From NCBI GenBank assembly GCA_028829895.1, contig CM054182.1:87469546-87533545 (forward strand): a DNA stretch of 64,000 bases, read 5' to 3'. Within the stretch, counting starts at the first letter, position 1. Every line of letters begins with the position of its first letter. The notes beneath the pieces are model-generated. The model saw only the letters and a list, made by a program, of their open reading frames with translations. It was not told where the DNA came from and did no database searches. Below are positions 22,500 to 34,584 of this stretch, piece after piece. The translations under genes were made by a program, and so were the position numbers. Origin of the DNA: Sinotaia quadrata. Its lineage: Eukaryota; Mollusca; Gastropoda; Architaenioglossa; Viviparidae.

Positions 22500-25400
22500 G
22501 TATAGTTTTGTACTAAAGTCTGTTTAATTATGGCATAAACAGTAAGACATGTAAACATCACGAGACGAAAGAATTAGATTTGAAATATCTTCTCTAGTCA
22601 GTTAACAACCATAATAAATTTCCACTCGATACAAAATGTCTTATGTATACTGTCTTTTTCACACTTCCATTACAGTAAGTGATCTCGGGATTAATCGATT
22701 GGTAACACGATGGTAAGAAAAAACCTTTCTCGGTAAATGAGCGACATCTGTCGACGTAGTTTCACCCTTCACCATAAACATTCCAACATTCGTAGACTAA
22801 TGGTGGTGGTGGTGGTGGGTGCCTGCCATTGGAGTACAAAGACTCCAAACCAAGCTTGGTTTAATGTCTGCATATTCACCAAGAGTGAGAAAACAATTGC
22901 AGTCTACTAAGGAAGTAAATGTGATGGCAGGCCTCTGAAAACAGTTGACTGTTATCTATTAGACTTGGTTCCACTATACTTCCTTAATGTATATACTTCA
23001 CTCTCAGAATATGAGAGTCTGAGGCAATCGAACATGACAATCCCGTTCACACATAATCTTGCATTCAATTCTAATGAATGAACTAGCATATATGCACATA
23101 TACATATGTACATAATATTTAAATATTAATTACAAACTTCTTAGCTCAAGAAAATGGACATAAACTGATCTGACCGAGAACATGCGGACTATTAAAAATC
23201 CAGGTACAGCTTGAAATTCAAGCACACATCCAAAAGTCTTTGAATCTAAGAAGATACATTGCCAAATATAAATTTGACAAATAGTCCAGAAAGGACATCT
23301 TTTCTTACTGACGAACTAGTAGAGGAAGAAGTAGTCTCAAGAGATTTCCATGCGAAATTCTTGGCGCTGATTTCTAGAGGAGTTCCAATAACTGGCTATC
23401 GCACTTACACTAATCTGATTAATTAGGTTGACCAAGGGGCTAAATAATTATCGTTCGACAATCAGACAAATAGCTCCATTTGACGTCATGTAGCCATTGG
23501 ACGGTTTAAATAACGGGACCTAGACCAGCAGAAGTCTTAAGACGTGGAATGTTCTTGAACAGTTCTGATTTTGCATAGAGTTCAGCGGTTCACGAAAATC
23601 GCGGCATAAAGTTGCAGGATGCTTCGAAAATTTAACAAGACGTCAAAGGTCAACTATTTGCTTCTAAACTTTAAGAAACGTATACTGTGCACTGCGTGAC
23701 ACAACACCACCCTTCTGACCAAACCACTTCAAGTTAGAGAAATTATAATGTCGGATTTGGGTGGGGCGAGTGTTCTTTTGTGTCTTAAAATCAGAACATT
23801 AATTTAACACACTAACTAAATGAGGATCTAAATGATTCACTAATTAATGCGTCGATATTAAAATCTCAGTGAATCAAGTGAACGGAGAAAAAACCAAATC
23901 AAAGCAGCAGGTCTAGTTAAAAAAAAAAGCCCCCCACTTTTTTTTTTTAAAACAGAGCACAACGGCGAGGAGTAAAATAAAAATTTAAGTCGTTGACTTT
24001 CTTGTGAAAAAAAAGAAATCGAATTATTATGGTCAGGCAACTAATAGTTATGTGACGGAAAATCATAGGTTGATTTCAAGACAAGATTGACAAGATTACA
24101 CTCAGCCTTTATAATAGAATTACGCGTGCTTCCAGTTTTTATTTTAAAAAATACATTGATTTAATATTCTGTTTGCATGGCTATAAGGCCGATAGCAATG
24201 AGTTGATAAATAGATTTAATATTCTGATTCAATGAATGACAATGAGACTATATCGCAATCCCCAGTTGATAAATAAAAAACCACTTTCACTGATCTGAAG
24301 ATAACAAAATTGATGGCACGCAGTCAGATCAATTAAAGCATAGATTTATGGGTTTAAAGTAAACTAAAAACAGAGTGAGAGAGAGAGATTGTGAGTCATG
24401 GAACCAGTGGATCTCGAAAGGAGGATACAAGCTACTGAAAGAGATGCTTTCGAAGATTGCTTGGCGTTTCATATAGAGATCAAGTCACGAATGAAGAAAT
24501 GGGAAACAGAATTATGCATTGGGCCTTTTGAAGAGCTATTGGCCATTGTGAAAAACCGCAATGAAATGGTATGGGCATGTCACACGATCAACGGGGCTTA
24601 CCAAGACAATCATGCAAGGTACTGTGCAAGGAGGGTGAAGGAAAGGAAGAAAGATGGGAGGATAACATCTCAGAGTGGACAGGACTGAAACTGAGCAATA
24701 CGGTAAGATTAGCAGAGAACAGACTGTAATGGAGGAAACTGCTTGTCAGGTCATCGGTGGTGCCCCGACGGTCGACAAGACTGAGCTATAATGATGCTAA
24801 AGCAATGGCTCCAGCATCTACACACCTTGGACGGATCCCTGGGCCTGCGCCAAATTCGAAGTGTACCACGGTCATTGTGTATGTTTTTACTACGTTCAGC
24901 CCATGAACGCAAGCTGAAGAAGAGGCCTTGACCTCCACTACAACTGAGATAAGTCGACAACCTTGCTGCTGTCACTGAAATCACTGACAATTTTATAATT
25001 GACTTTTCCTCTGAGTTATCATTGAGATGATAAATAGAAAAGAGACATTATAGCAGCACTATTATAGTACTAATCATATTTGCACTTAGAGCTATTGTTT
25101 ATTTACTAATTAATAGTTTGCTAATAAACCACAGAGTAGCTTATTTTATTCATATTCTCTGTCTTGCAAATAACCAGGATTGTTGGGTGGCTATGGGTTA
25201 GGGTTTTTAAATTATTGTCTATCTTAAATCCGTTACATAAGTCATATGGTTCTCTGCATGGGCTCTTCCGGTAATTTTAATTAATACAGGGAGAGGGTGG
25301 GTGCATTCACATTAACTACCATTTATCATGGCCACCCATTCCTTCACAATAAGTGAGAGCTGTAAAAAAATTAACAATGAGTGGAGGATACATTGTTTAA

Positions 25401-27700
25401 GAATGTACTAATGTGTGAAAACAGTAGACATTTCCTATGTACGTTTACTACTTGCTAAATAAAAATCAATGTTGATTTCTAAGCTGAGAAATTTTATAAT
25501 ACAGATGATGCACTCTCTGTATCTATCCTGATACACAATGGTTGAGAGTGAATCTAGACCCCTGATGTAGTTTTTTTCTCTTTTTTACATTCTCTGTAGA
25601 GAGAGCTCACAACTGAGATTCCTGGCTGGCTATCTAGTACTTAATGTGACCGCATATTTTATATACACCATAGATATTAAAAATATTAACATTTTAGCTA
25701 CAGAAAAGGTATGACACATAAGATAAATGATATAATATTCATGGGATTTTACATCATTATTTTTAATCAAAATTTATTAACATAATTTTTCAAAAGAACA
25801 GTATGTTGGATTTAAAAAAATAAAATAAATAGGTGGGGTTTTTTGTTTGTATTTTAATAATGTCGTATTTTGTGCTAATATTAAAGCATGTCTTTTCATG
25901 CTATTTTTTTGTTACACATTTCAAAGAAACTGTATAAATTTAAGAAAACACGAAAGCGTAGTAATTTACATACTTCTGTCAAATTACGTTCAAACACTCA
26001 TTTAAATTTAGGTAGGAAATAAATTTTAAAAAATCACTTTAATAAACAAGCTTCACTGCCTGCCAAGAGGATGGTTTCAACTTAATTACAAATATGTAAT
26101 TACTAATATCCATTTCTGATTTAAAACTGATTATTTATTTATCGGACTTGTCGATAGGGTGAATAAAAACGTCAGCGTATTCATCCTTAGGCCACCGGGC
26201 TGCATTCGTAATCCATTTCTCGATCTGGATTATGTTAAAATATGCCAGTCTAACCTCCCTTGGTGACTGAATCGAGTATGTCATTCTATGCAGCAGTTTT
26301 TAATTAAATTATCTGTTGATATTATGATGCCCGAAATGTTAAACAAGGTGACTATCAGTTTATCACTTTATCTTTCCTTGAATCAACACATTTAATTCAA
26401 GAAGCAATAAATAATTTTAGAAATATATCTCATTGTTAATTTTTTTTAAAAGTTTTAACTAACAACGATAATTACGGTAATTACACTGCATAAAGAGCTT
26501 GGTTCAGTAAAAGTGATAATTGAGGCCTTTCGTACGCAACATAGCAATCTATCCATATCAAGTGGATCAAATATGTCTAATTAACTAGTAGTCATGTCTT
26601 TTAATTAGAAAACCCCAGTATATATCTCTAGTGATATTTTTTCACCCATTGACTTCTTTTCCCATAGAAACTGCAGGGACCTTTCGACTTCACATGTCGT
26701 TTTGTATGTTCCTGTGGGGTCTTCCTCTCACCTGCTTCCGATGAGTTATCTGTCATTGTGGTTGCAGCTAAAGTTGTGTGAATGAGTTCGTGATTGTCTT
26801 CTTGTGGGAAGAGTAAAGTGTGGTTATGAATGGGAGTTGTAGAAATGATGTTACCTCCCGAAGTGTATTTCTTTTATCAGTGTGTAGATACTTATGATAC
26901 TGAAAGAAGTCTGTTTATAATTATTGCGCACAAAATGGCCGCACAAGAGTCTTTTGTTTGCCCACCGTTAGCAACGGAAGTGCATAGCAGCCGAGTTGTA
27001 CATAAGTGGGATTTCTATGAATGATTGAATTCGCCGCGCGGAAATGAGGGGCGCATAACTCATCGAGCAGGCGAGTACAAAGCAAGCGAGAGTTGTTCGG
27101 TCGGAATGCTTTGGTGCAAGACTGGAGTGGTTTGACTTCTCCATGCTGACCTTGAAGTGTATACAACTATACACAATGCAGTTTAAACTTATTGAAAAAT
27201 CACAATACTGTTTCAGAAGTAATTACAATATTTTAGTTTGTGCATTATTTGTTTGTATGTCTGTGCGACGTGACAGCTGCCATAAGATCTTTTTGCTTTA
27301 AGCCAGAGACGTTTTACTTTTTATTCATGAATTTATTATGTCACAAATTAAATTTATATTTTATCTCTGTTTAGTTTGATACAATTAATTAACCAAATCT
27401 TTTACTATATCACTAATTCATTTTAAGATTGCACAATTTCATTCATGACCATCTATAATTTATTTAAATGATACCACTATTTCATCTTATGCCATTAATT
27501 AATTTTATGATACCACAATTTCATTTTATACAAGTAGCATCAAGTGATAGATTCATGTTATGATATTACTAATATAATATTAATTATTTTTCTGATTTAA
27601 CTAATTGATTGTTTGAATCAGTAATTATTTTCTGATATCACTAAATCATTTTGTGACAGCAATAATTCTTAATAATAATTAAAACTGTCCCTAATATAAA
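22500..27700. other. intergenic region without a supported host gene
   Basis: Mostly AT-rich. A short GGT run occurs near 22801-22818. 24360-25000 is less AT-rich and carries an unrecognised frame. 26930-27180 is another GC/CpG-richer patch containing 'aaaatggccgc', which might be a small promoter or an old mobile element; no exon could be assigned to it. Nothing else is recognised. Confidence 0.5.
24398..24688 (+). CDS. unrecognised 96-codon ORF, possibly a mobile-element fragment
   Basis: The frame has an ATG (MEPVDLERRIQATERDAFED), balanced charged and aromatic residues and no low complexity, unlike the shadow frames around it. It is rich in Arg, Glu and Lys, with a Cys/Trp-containing middle (VWACHTINGAYQDN). 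No splice sites or domain could be matched. It is followed by more GC-richer DNA to about 24990 without a long frame. It could be the end of a decayed retroelement protein. Existence as a real coding sequence is uncertain. Confidence 0.25.
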   Translation: MEPVDLERRIQATERDAFEDCLAFHIEIKSRMKKWETELCIGPFEELLAIVKNRNEMVWACHTINGAYQDNHARYCARRVKERKKDGRITSQSGQD

Positions 27701-27908
27701 CAACGATTTGCGCTGAAGAAATCAGCTCTAGTGGTGTCAACGGGTACCCGGGTACCAGTTGTCGTGCTAATACCCGGGTAGTAAAATTGAGAACGGGTAC
27801 CCGGAGTAATGCGGTCGTTATGTCTATACACGATTTAGCCCATCTACCCCTCCGGTCACACTCGCATCCCGCCTGCTAAATCGTGCCGGCCGTGGGTTGG
27901 CTTACGTG

Positions 27909-28031
27909 CTGTACCTAGATCTAATTATTTACGACATAGCTCACCAATCACCATAGCTCGCGTCCTTTCTGTACCCAGATCTAATTATTTACGACATAGA
28001 TCACCAATCACCATAAGCTCGCGTCCTTTCT
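27909..28031. repeat. 60-bp direct duplication
   Basis: Two copies starting at 27909 and 27969 with 'agatctaattatttacgaca', 'tcaccaatcaccat' and 'gctcgcgtcctttct'. They lie between the palindromic motifs and the BED-like frame. Confidence 0.9.
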
Positions 28032-28142
28032 TTTCTATTGTGGTTGTTGTGCTCGTTAACAAGTATAGCATGTTATTGATGTTAATAAGACTTCAGTAAA
28101 CAAACTTGTCAATAAATTAAATAATAACGTAATATTTTTAAT

Positions 28143-28265
28143 ATGGGGAAGACATCGACTGTGTGGAGTCACGCCAAGCGATTGGATAGTGACATGACGA
28201 AATACAATCTGTGCGATGAAATTCTATCGGAAATGTTATTGTTGTTGACATTTTATTTAGTTTAG
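28143..28265 (+). pseudogene. BED zinc-finger fragment (hAT transposase N terminus)
   Basis: A 40-codon frame starts MGKTSTVWSHAKRLDSDMTK. The VW-x-H start and a following N-L-C-D-E match the first half of a BED finger (a DNA-binding domain of hAT transposases and their host derivatives). Where the first zinc Cys is expected the codon reads Tyr (tac), and the frame stops shortly afterwards, so the finger is incomplete. Confidence 0.5.
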
Positions 28266-28489
28266 GTTTACTTTAGTTTTTTATGTGATAATATTAAAAA
28301 TAAAAGTTTGCGTTGTACATATAAAGATCATAACTAATAGTAAGTCACTAGATGCATACCTTTGGCTACTGTGCGAAATAGAGCGCATGCTTAATGGTTA
28401 AGTAGCTTTGTGTAGAGATCGTGAGTTGCGATGGAGATTATTGCTAATTTTCGAACGGATACCCGGAATCCGCTTAACCGAAATTAATT

Positions 28490-28720
28490 CATAGAAAATC
28501 CTTCAACATCTTATCTGCTTGGTTCAATAAACTCCACTCAGGGTAGTTGTTGTTAATGTAGGGGGCGCTCTCGGCTTTCGCGCTGGGTGAGGGGGTTGTG
28601 GGGGGAAAGGGAGGGGGACTCAGGATAGTCCGTGTGAATTCACCTTATATTTACTTGGTTCAGCATACTCCACTCGGGGTAGTCCGTGTAAATTCGCCTA
28701 ATATATGTTTGGTTCATTCA
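28490..28720. repeat. 54-bp tandem repeat interrupted by an insertion
   Basis: Three diverged units share 'cttggttca', 'ctccactc.gggtagt' and 'ccgtgt.aattc'. The first two are separated by a 70-bp GC-rich insertion (28548-28617). Confidence 0.75.
28548..28617 (-). mobile_element. GC-rich retroposon-like family, copy A (70 bp)
   Basis: Shares 'gtagggggcg' and the 'cggctttcgc' block with copies at 34585 and 61485, then a G-rich tail. It is bounded by a 12-bp direct repeat with one mismatch (28536-28547 and 28618-28629). The next unit of the host tandem repeat (28671-28690) shows the uninterrupted site. No terminal inverted repeats are visible. Confidence 0.7.
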
Positions 28721-29154
28721 AACTAGTCCTTACGAAAGATAGTCAAGGGAAATAACTCTAATTCTACCACAAGTGGCAATATCATTTGTGTAACCATGAA
28801 AACCAAAGAAATATGGTCAACGTCCTCTTTCATTTCAAGGTCATCTTACCTGAATGAAATTTCTTTAATTATTTTTCCTCTTTCCTATCTAGTTCACATC
28901 TAAGTATGCTGTACGTTACATCGGTAAAATATTTGCCTTAAGTGTCACATTTTTAAAAAATGATTTTGGTATGTCACATATGGTATTCTCGTTCACTGTA
29001 TGGGGTTATTTATTGTAAGGGAATGTCTATTTCATATAGTAAAGCACTTAGGGCTTCTGTATTAATGAATAAGCACTCTTATAAGTTACCATTAATTATT
29101 GTCATTATTAATTTTTATTCAGAAAAAGTACACATTTCAGGTGAATTCTAAGAC
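28721..29154. other. short interval without a recognised gene
   Basis: Contains 'agggaaataactctaa' near 28748, a word resembling one I recall as common in mollusc repeats (weak, from memory). A 63-codon frame at 28960 is AT-rich and has no features. Confidence 0.3.
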
Positions 29155-29312
29155 AGACAAGTGACATAATTAGTATTTATGTAACAGTGGGTCAGACAAG
29201 TGACATAATTACTATTTATGTAACATTGAGTCAGACAAGTGACATAATTACAATTTATGTAACATTGAGTCAGACAAGTGACATAATTACTATTTATGTA
29301 ACAGTGGATTAG
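29155..29312. repeat. 39-bp tandem repeat, 4 copies
   Basis: Units begin 'agacaagtgacataatta' at 29155, 29194, 29233 and 29272, with few differences. Confidence 0.93.
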
Positions 29313-29639
29313 ATAACTGAAGACATCGTTCAGATGACTTGTAAGGCATAACATCTGAATATAATCTTTCAATGTGAATATTAATCATTAAAGAATTAAA
29401 GATTCCAACGAATGTTTATGCCTTAAATTTATTTTTAAAAAAACCATTTCAGATTTAATAATTTAGATATAAACATTTACATTTGCAAGTGACCAGTTAT
29501 AATATATGTTTGGTTCAAGTATAAGGTATTTTGCTATTATTTCTTTTTGTATTTGCAAAAGTATATCACTACTTATATATCACTACTGTTTGGAAAGATA
29601 GCTATGAAGGCTGTCTGTTAAATGTACCGAATAAAATCA

Positions 29640-29960
29640 TATCTTAGTAAAGTTTGACTTCTGATTAGTACCATGGTTTAGTAATATATGACTTCTGATT
29701 AGTATCATGTCTTAGTATTGCATGACTTCTGACAAGGATCATGTCTTAGAAAAGTATGATTTCCGACTATGACCATGTCTTAGTATTGTATGACTTCTGA
29801 CTAGGATTCTTAGTATTATAAGACTTCTGACTTGTCATGTCTTAGTATTGTATGACCTGACTAGGATCATGTCTTAGTATCATACGGCTTCTACATAAGA
29901 TTATGTGTTAAGTCTGTATGATAACTACTGACTAGGATTATGCCTTAGGGTTAAATGAAT
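29640..29960. repeat. degenerate 34-bp tandem repeat, about 9 copies
   Basis: Unit 'catgtcttagtattgtatga' plus 'cttctgactaggat', with many substitutions and small indels. Confidence 0.85.
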
Positions 29961-30566
29961 TCTGATTAGGCGGTTCGTTGAATATTACTTTGAACTAAGA
30001 AAAGTGAGATTTGTTTCTGATTCCACTTATTACAATTGAATTTTTTTTTTATTATTGTTAATAAAAAGCACCATAAATTCAAAATAAAATAAAACTGAAT
30101 AATAAAAGCAGGTAAAGGAAAATTTATTATACAACAAAAATGTCACAAATATTAATAACAGTAATCGTGACAGAATTGTAACGATAATAATAGCAATACT
30201 AATGATTAGGAAAACATTTAAATAATAATATTAAAGAGAATAAGTAAAATAAAATAACCTTTTCACCTCACTCAAATTTAAAATAAATTTTAAAAAAACC
30301 GTTAGTAAAAAAGTCCAATAAAATCATTAGCAAATGTAACCTACGGCTACCTCATAATTCTGCCTCCCACCCATTCCAGAACACCCCACAGAAACCCGAC
30401 CTATTCTGGAGCGAAATTGGCGTAAGCCGGAAGCATCCGCCAAATAATTTGAAGAAGTAATCTTACAATCTTAGATATGTGTGTCCAACTCATGCTATGA
30501 AGTGTTAAGACGAGATCCTGGTTTTGTTGAACTGGTTTCCACCAATATGTCTAAAAATTATTTATA
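29961..30566. other. AT-rich spacer
   Basis: No gene and no repeat recognised. Confidence 0.5.
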
Positions 30567-30680
30567 TTATAGTCTTTTATTATGTGGGTGTACATTTATA
30601 GTATTTTGTTATGTGGGTGTACAGTTATAGTCTTTTGTTATGTGGGTGTACAGTTATAGTCTTTTGTTATGTGGGTGTCA
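30567..30680. repeat. 29-bp tandem repeat, 4 copies
   Basis: Unit 'ttatagtcttttgttatgtg' followed by 'ggtgtacag'. Confidence 0.93.
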
Positions 30681-30843
30681 ACAGCGTACTTAACCTGCTC
30701 AGAAACTCCTGCCTAAAGCGTTTTTATTTAGAAAGTCAGTTAACTTTTTCCTTTCTGATTCTACTGGTATATATTTTTTAATCGACTGTTTGAGTCCCCA
30801 GAGGTACAAGCTATTTGTTGGTATCGTGTACATTCGCTGTCAA

Positions 30844-31263
30844 GTCGTTGTTTGGGTACTCGGGATTGTTCCTCTCTAGTTCCAAGTCGTAGTTTGGGTA
30901 CTCGGGATTGTTCCTCTCTAGTTCCAAGTCGTAGTTTGGGTACTCGGGATTGTTCCTCTCTAGTTCCAAGTCGTAGTTTGGGTACTCGGGATTGTTCCTC
31001 TCTAGTTCCAAGTCGTAGTTTGGGTACTCGGGATTGTTCCTCTCTAGTTCCAAGTCGTAGTTTGGGTACTCGGGATTGTTCCTCTCTAGTTCCAAGTCGT
31101 AGTTTGGGTACTCGGGATTGTTCCTCTCTAGTTCCAAGTCGTAGTTTGGGTACTCAAAATTGTTCCTGTCTAGTTCAAAGTCGTAGTTTGGGTACTTGGA
31201 ATTGTTCCTGTCTAGTTCAAAGTCGTAGTTTGGGTACTTGGAATTGTTCCTGTCTAGTTCCAT
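30844..31263. repeat. 42-bp tandem repeat, 10 exact-length copies
   Basis: Units begin at 30844 and then every 42 bp to 31222. Six units starting at 30886 to 31096 are identical or nearly so, and the last three share several variants ('ctcaaaattg', 'cttggaattg', 'cctgtctag'). Because 42 is a multiple of three, frames stay open on both strands: the plus strand reads GTRDCSSLVPSRSL and the minus strand reads ELERNNPEYPNYDL per unit. No splice site, promoter or flanking domain was found, so I list it as a repeat. Confidence 0.95.
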
Positions 31264-31349
31264 TGAAAAACATTAGGAGTATGTTTGACGTATCTACCTT
31301 TAAGTGGGCATTTGATTGCTGACCACGACATGTCTTAAAACTCTAGGAC

Positions 31350-31600
31350 TCACACATGGTTTATCACCCTGTGACAACTATGCTCATATCAAGACTCTAT
31401 GACTACTGTCTTGGTACACCGCTATCCTCTTTAAGTACACGTGCGATCATTAAGTGTACATATAAACCAAACCAATCAGGTGTCATAGCAATAACTGTGT
31501 TCTATCTAACAGTATGTGCAAAAAGTCATTCAGATGTCATAGCAAACGTTCTCTCAAAATACAAGCGTAACTATTCATGTCATACCACAACTCTATTCCT
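31350..31600. other. spacer with decayed repeat units
   Basis: Contains degenerate words related to the next array ('ctctttaagtacacgtgcga'). No gene. Confidence 0.4.
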
Positions 31601-31605
31601 TTTAA

Positions 31606-31955
31606 ATTCAGTGTAATAAATAATTCACATGCCACCCCACAGCTTTGACCCCTTTAAATTCACGTGCAATAATTTACATGTCACTCCACAGCTCTGTCTT
31701 CTTTAAATTCACGTGTAATAATTCACATGCCACTCCACAGCTTTGTCCCCTTTAAATTCACGTGTAATAATTCACATGCCACTCCACAGCTTTGTCCCCT
31801 TTAAATTCACGTGTAATAATTCACATGCCACTCCACAGCTTTGTCCCCTTTAAATTCACGTGTAATAATTCACATGCCACTCCACAGCTCTGTCTTCTTT
31901 AAATTCACGTGTAATAATTCACATGCCACTCCACAGCTCTGTCCTCTTTAAGCGC
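31606..31955. repeat. 49-bp tandem repeat, about 7 copies
   Basis: Unit 'tttaaattcacgtgtaataa' plus 'ttcacatgccactccacagc' and 'tttgtcccc'; starts of the 'ttcacatg' word at 31624, 31673, 31722, 31771 and onward every 49 bp. Confidence 0.95.
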
Positions 31956-32500
31956 CCGTATAACCATTCAGAATTTCACCAACCGCTGGTTCGATGGTTG
32001 GTGCAGTTGCTTTAAATAATTACCATTCCCTATTCTCTTATAAATACACCTACTCACACACTCGGTTAGATAATCATTCATCTGCGAGAATTTTTTTAAA
32101 ATTTTAGTTATTTGCTCTAGAAAGTGAGTCATATCTGTGATTATTGGTCTCGTGCGCGTGTTTACGTATGTGGACTCTGGACTCAGCATCCGGAAATGTC
32201 TTCTAAGTAGGTCAAGGCTGCAAGACGGGAGTGATCATAATGTTAATATTATTTACTGCAGTTGGTCGACCCGTACAAAGTCCAAACATGGAATAAAGTT
32301 GGCAGAGTGAGACTGGCTGAGCGGTATTTGAAGTTAAAATGTTACCCAGTTATTATACTTAGTCCATATTGTTTACTGTTCTTCCTTCGCTCACGGGTTC
32401 CTGAGTATTATCTCCTCTCAGTAGCGTGACATCTGCTGAAAAACAGGAAAACCTCTATTAAATTCATAGGATGGTAAGATACTTGTTATGACTGAAGTCA
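31956..32500. other. spacer, nothing recognised
   Basis: A 73-codon minus-strand frame (31968-32189) has no recognisable features. Confidence 0.4.
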
Positions 32501-32504
32501 CGTG

Positions 32505-32965
32505 AACAGACTACAATGCAATGACACTAAGTAATAGACTACAATGCAATGACACTAAGTAATAGACTACAATGCAATGACATGAAGTAATAGACTACAA
32601 GTGCAATGACATTCTGTAATAGACTACAATGCGATGACATTAACAGATTGTAATGCGATTACATTAAGCAACAGACTTCAATGCAATGACATTAATTAGT
32701 AGACTACAATGCGATGACATTGAGTAATAGTCTTAAGAGTGAAGACATTGAGAAACAGACTACAATGGGATGACATTAAATAACAGTCTACAATGCGGTG
32801 ACATTAAGTAAGAGACTACAATACAATGGCATTAACAGACTACAATGCAATGACACTAAGTGACAGATTACAATGCAATGACATTAAGCGACAGACCACA
32901 ATGCAATGACATTAAGTAATAGGCTACAATGCATAGATATTAAATAACAGACCACAATGACCACA
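32505..32965. repeat. 28-29-bp tandem repeat, about 16 copies
   Basis: Unit 'agactacaatgcaatgacat' plus 'taagtaat', moderately diverged. Confidence 0.92.
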
Positions 32966-33007
32966 GTGGCAGCAAGTGCTTCTCCAGTGTGGCTTGCTTT
33001 GGGGATG

Positions 33008-33150
33008 AATGTGAGAAAACGTTCTACCACTTCACCATCTGACACTCTAAGCACTACAGTCAGTTGGTCAATGTGAGAAAACGTTCTACCACTTCACCAT
33101 CTGACACTCTAACATATCTAAGCCCTACAGTCAGTTGGTCAATGTGAGAT
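33008..33150. repeat. 62/71-bp direct duplication
   Basis: 'aatgtgagaaaacgttctac' through 'cagttggtc' occurs at 33008 and 33070, the second copy with a 9-bp insertion, and a third partial copy starts at 33141. Confidence 0.9.
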
Positions 33151-33420
33151 ATGTCTGATGTATCCACATTCAGAGAAAAGTGCTTGGCTTCCTGGATTTC
33201 CTTTACAATAACTTTCAATAACGTTATTTCCCAGTATTTCGATTACTTCTCCACAAATTGTGGAAGAAAAATAGAGGGGTTTCCCTAGACCTTGATTACC
33301 ATATTTGGCTAAATGAGAACTTAGAAAGGGTCGTACTCCGCAATTCCCAAGTAGTTGCCATTATTTTGATAACCAAGGAGTTCTGTATCATCGCGAAAAA
33401 CTAACCCACGTGATGAGAGG

Positions 33421-33580
33421 AATTTGATCACTGATACTACTCTTTACAGAACTTTGATCACTGACACTACTCTTTACAGAACTTTGATCACTGACACTAC
33501 TCTTTGTAGAACTTTGATCACTGACACTACTCTTTGTAGAACTTTGATCACTGACACTACTCTTTGTAGAACTTTGATCC
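33421..33580. repeat. 30-bp tandem repeat, about 5 copies
   Basis: Unit 'actttgatcactgacactac' plus 'tctttgtaga'. Confidence 0.95.
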
Positions 33581-33950
33581 AGTATTCTTTGTTGAACTGA
33601 ATTTCCAAAGAGCCGTCGATTTGACCGGGTGTGTGTCGTCTATTGATTAGTGTCTGTACGCATGCCCAATGTGTTGGACTGTCCTCGCGCATTTTCATTC
33701 GCTGTGAGGCATTCTTCCAACCAGAAAAGCCCTCTGAAAATTGAGTTCGGGCTTTATATGTCTCACGAAATAGGACGCGTGTGGAAACAGTACACATTTC
33801 CTGTGGACGGAGAGTACATGAGTCTTTCTCTTTTGATTTTTTCACTACTTACATGTTTTCAAAAGATCATGGAATGGGGAAATTTTCTCTTACGATTTTC
33901 ATATTGCCTGCTTGAAGCCAAACAATCACCATGAAAGTGTTGACATTCTA
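33581..33950. other. spacer, nothing recognised
   Basis: Overlapping frames on both strands (33474-33845 minus, 33650-33934 plus) partly derive from the neighbouring repeat and have no domain. Confidence 0.4.
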
Positions 33951-33955
33951 CAGGG

Positions 33956-34125
33956 TCTCTATTACACCAAAAATCCTGCACTTCGTAGGTAATGTTTCAC
34001 CATAACCGACTATCATGTTCTGAGACCAGAATATCTCTATTACACCAAAAAATCCTGCACTTCATAGGTAATGTTTCACCATAACCGACTATCATATTCT
34101 GAGACCAGAATATCTCTATTTTGAT
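33956..34125. repeat. 78-bp tandem duplication
   Basis: 'tctctattacaccaaaaa' through 'tctgagaccagaat' is present twice, with a third start at 34113. Confidence 0.92.
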
Positions 34126-34576
34126 GAAGTAACTGAACTTCCAGCTCATTTTCAGCTGCACTTAGTAATTGAACCCTATCTTCCTCCTCAGCAATCCGTT
34201 CATGGGGAAATCTACCGCTATCATTTCGCTGGCAGACGTACTTGAAGAGGCCTCGGGTTGATCCCCTGTTGACTTATGAGTAGAACCAAGTTAGAAAGAA
34301 CTGTGTGTCTTTTCTATTTGTTCATCAAGTTTCTTCGCTTTCTCTTGCTGTTTTTTTCGTTTTTTTTTTGCACGGCTCTTCTTTTCGGGCGTCGACATTC
34401 TTTATCTACAAAAGAGCGATGAGAAACAATATTTATGCTTTTGTTCAAGAAAATGAAAGAATTCTTAAGTCTCAGCCAAAAATTAGTAAAACTGCCTGAA
34501 CAAGATAGATTCGCTCTGTTAAGGTAAAAATTAGACGATGAAGTTAATCGAACTTCATTATATCTCAGAAAAGCTA
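34126..34576. other. spacer, nothing recognised
   Basis: A pair of overlapping frames (34305 plus, 34314-34658 minus) lacks family features; the minus frame runs into retroposon copy B. Confidence 0.4.
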
Positions 34577-34584
34577 ACTTAGTA

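Larger units (their letters stand above)
27720..28470 (+). mobile_element. hAT-type element remnant with BED zinc-finger start
   Basis: The left end carries repeated palindromic CGGGTACCCG motifs (about 27739-27802) and a related 'cggatacccgg' lies near 28457. Between them is the start of a BED-finger protein. BED fingers and short subterminal repeats are typical of hAT transposases. The rest of the transposase is absent, so the copy is non-autonomous or dead. Terminal repeats and target duplication were not established. Confidence 0.5.

Noticed and set aside
29155..29312. CRISPR-like regular spacing
   Set aside because: The repeats are contiguous without unique spacers; it is an ordinary minisatellite in a eukaryotic genome.
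30852..31322. 156-codon plus-strand frame over the 42-bp array
   Set aside because: Its openness follows from a 42-bp unit without stops; the opposite strand is open too. Reported as a question in the findings, not as a gene.
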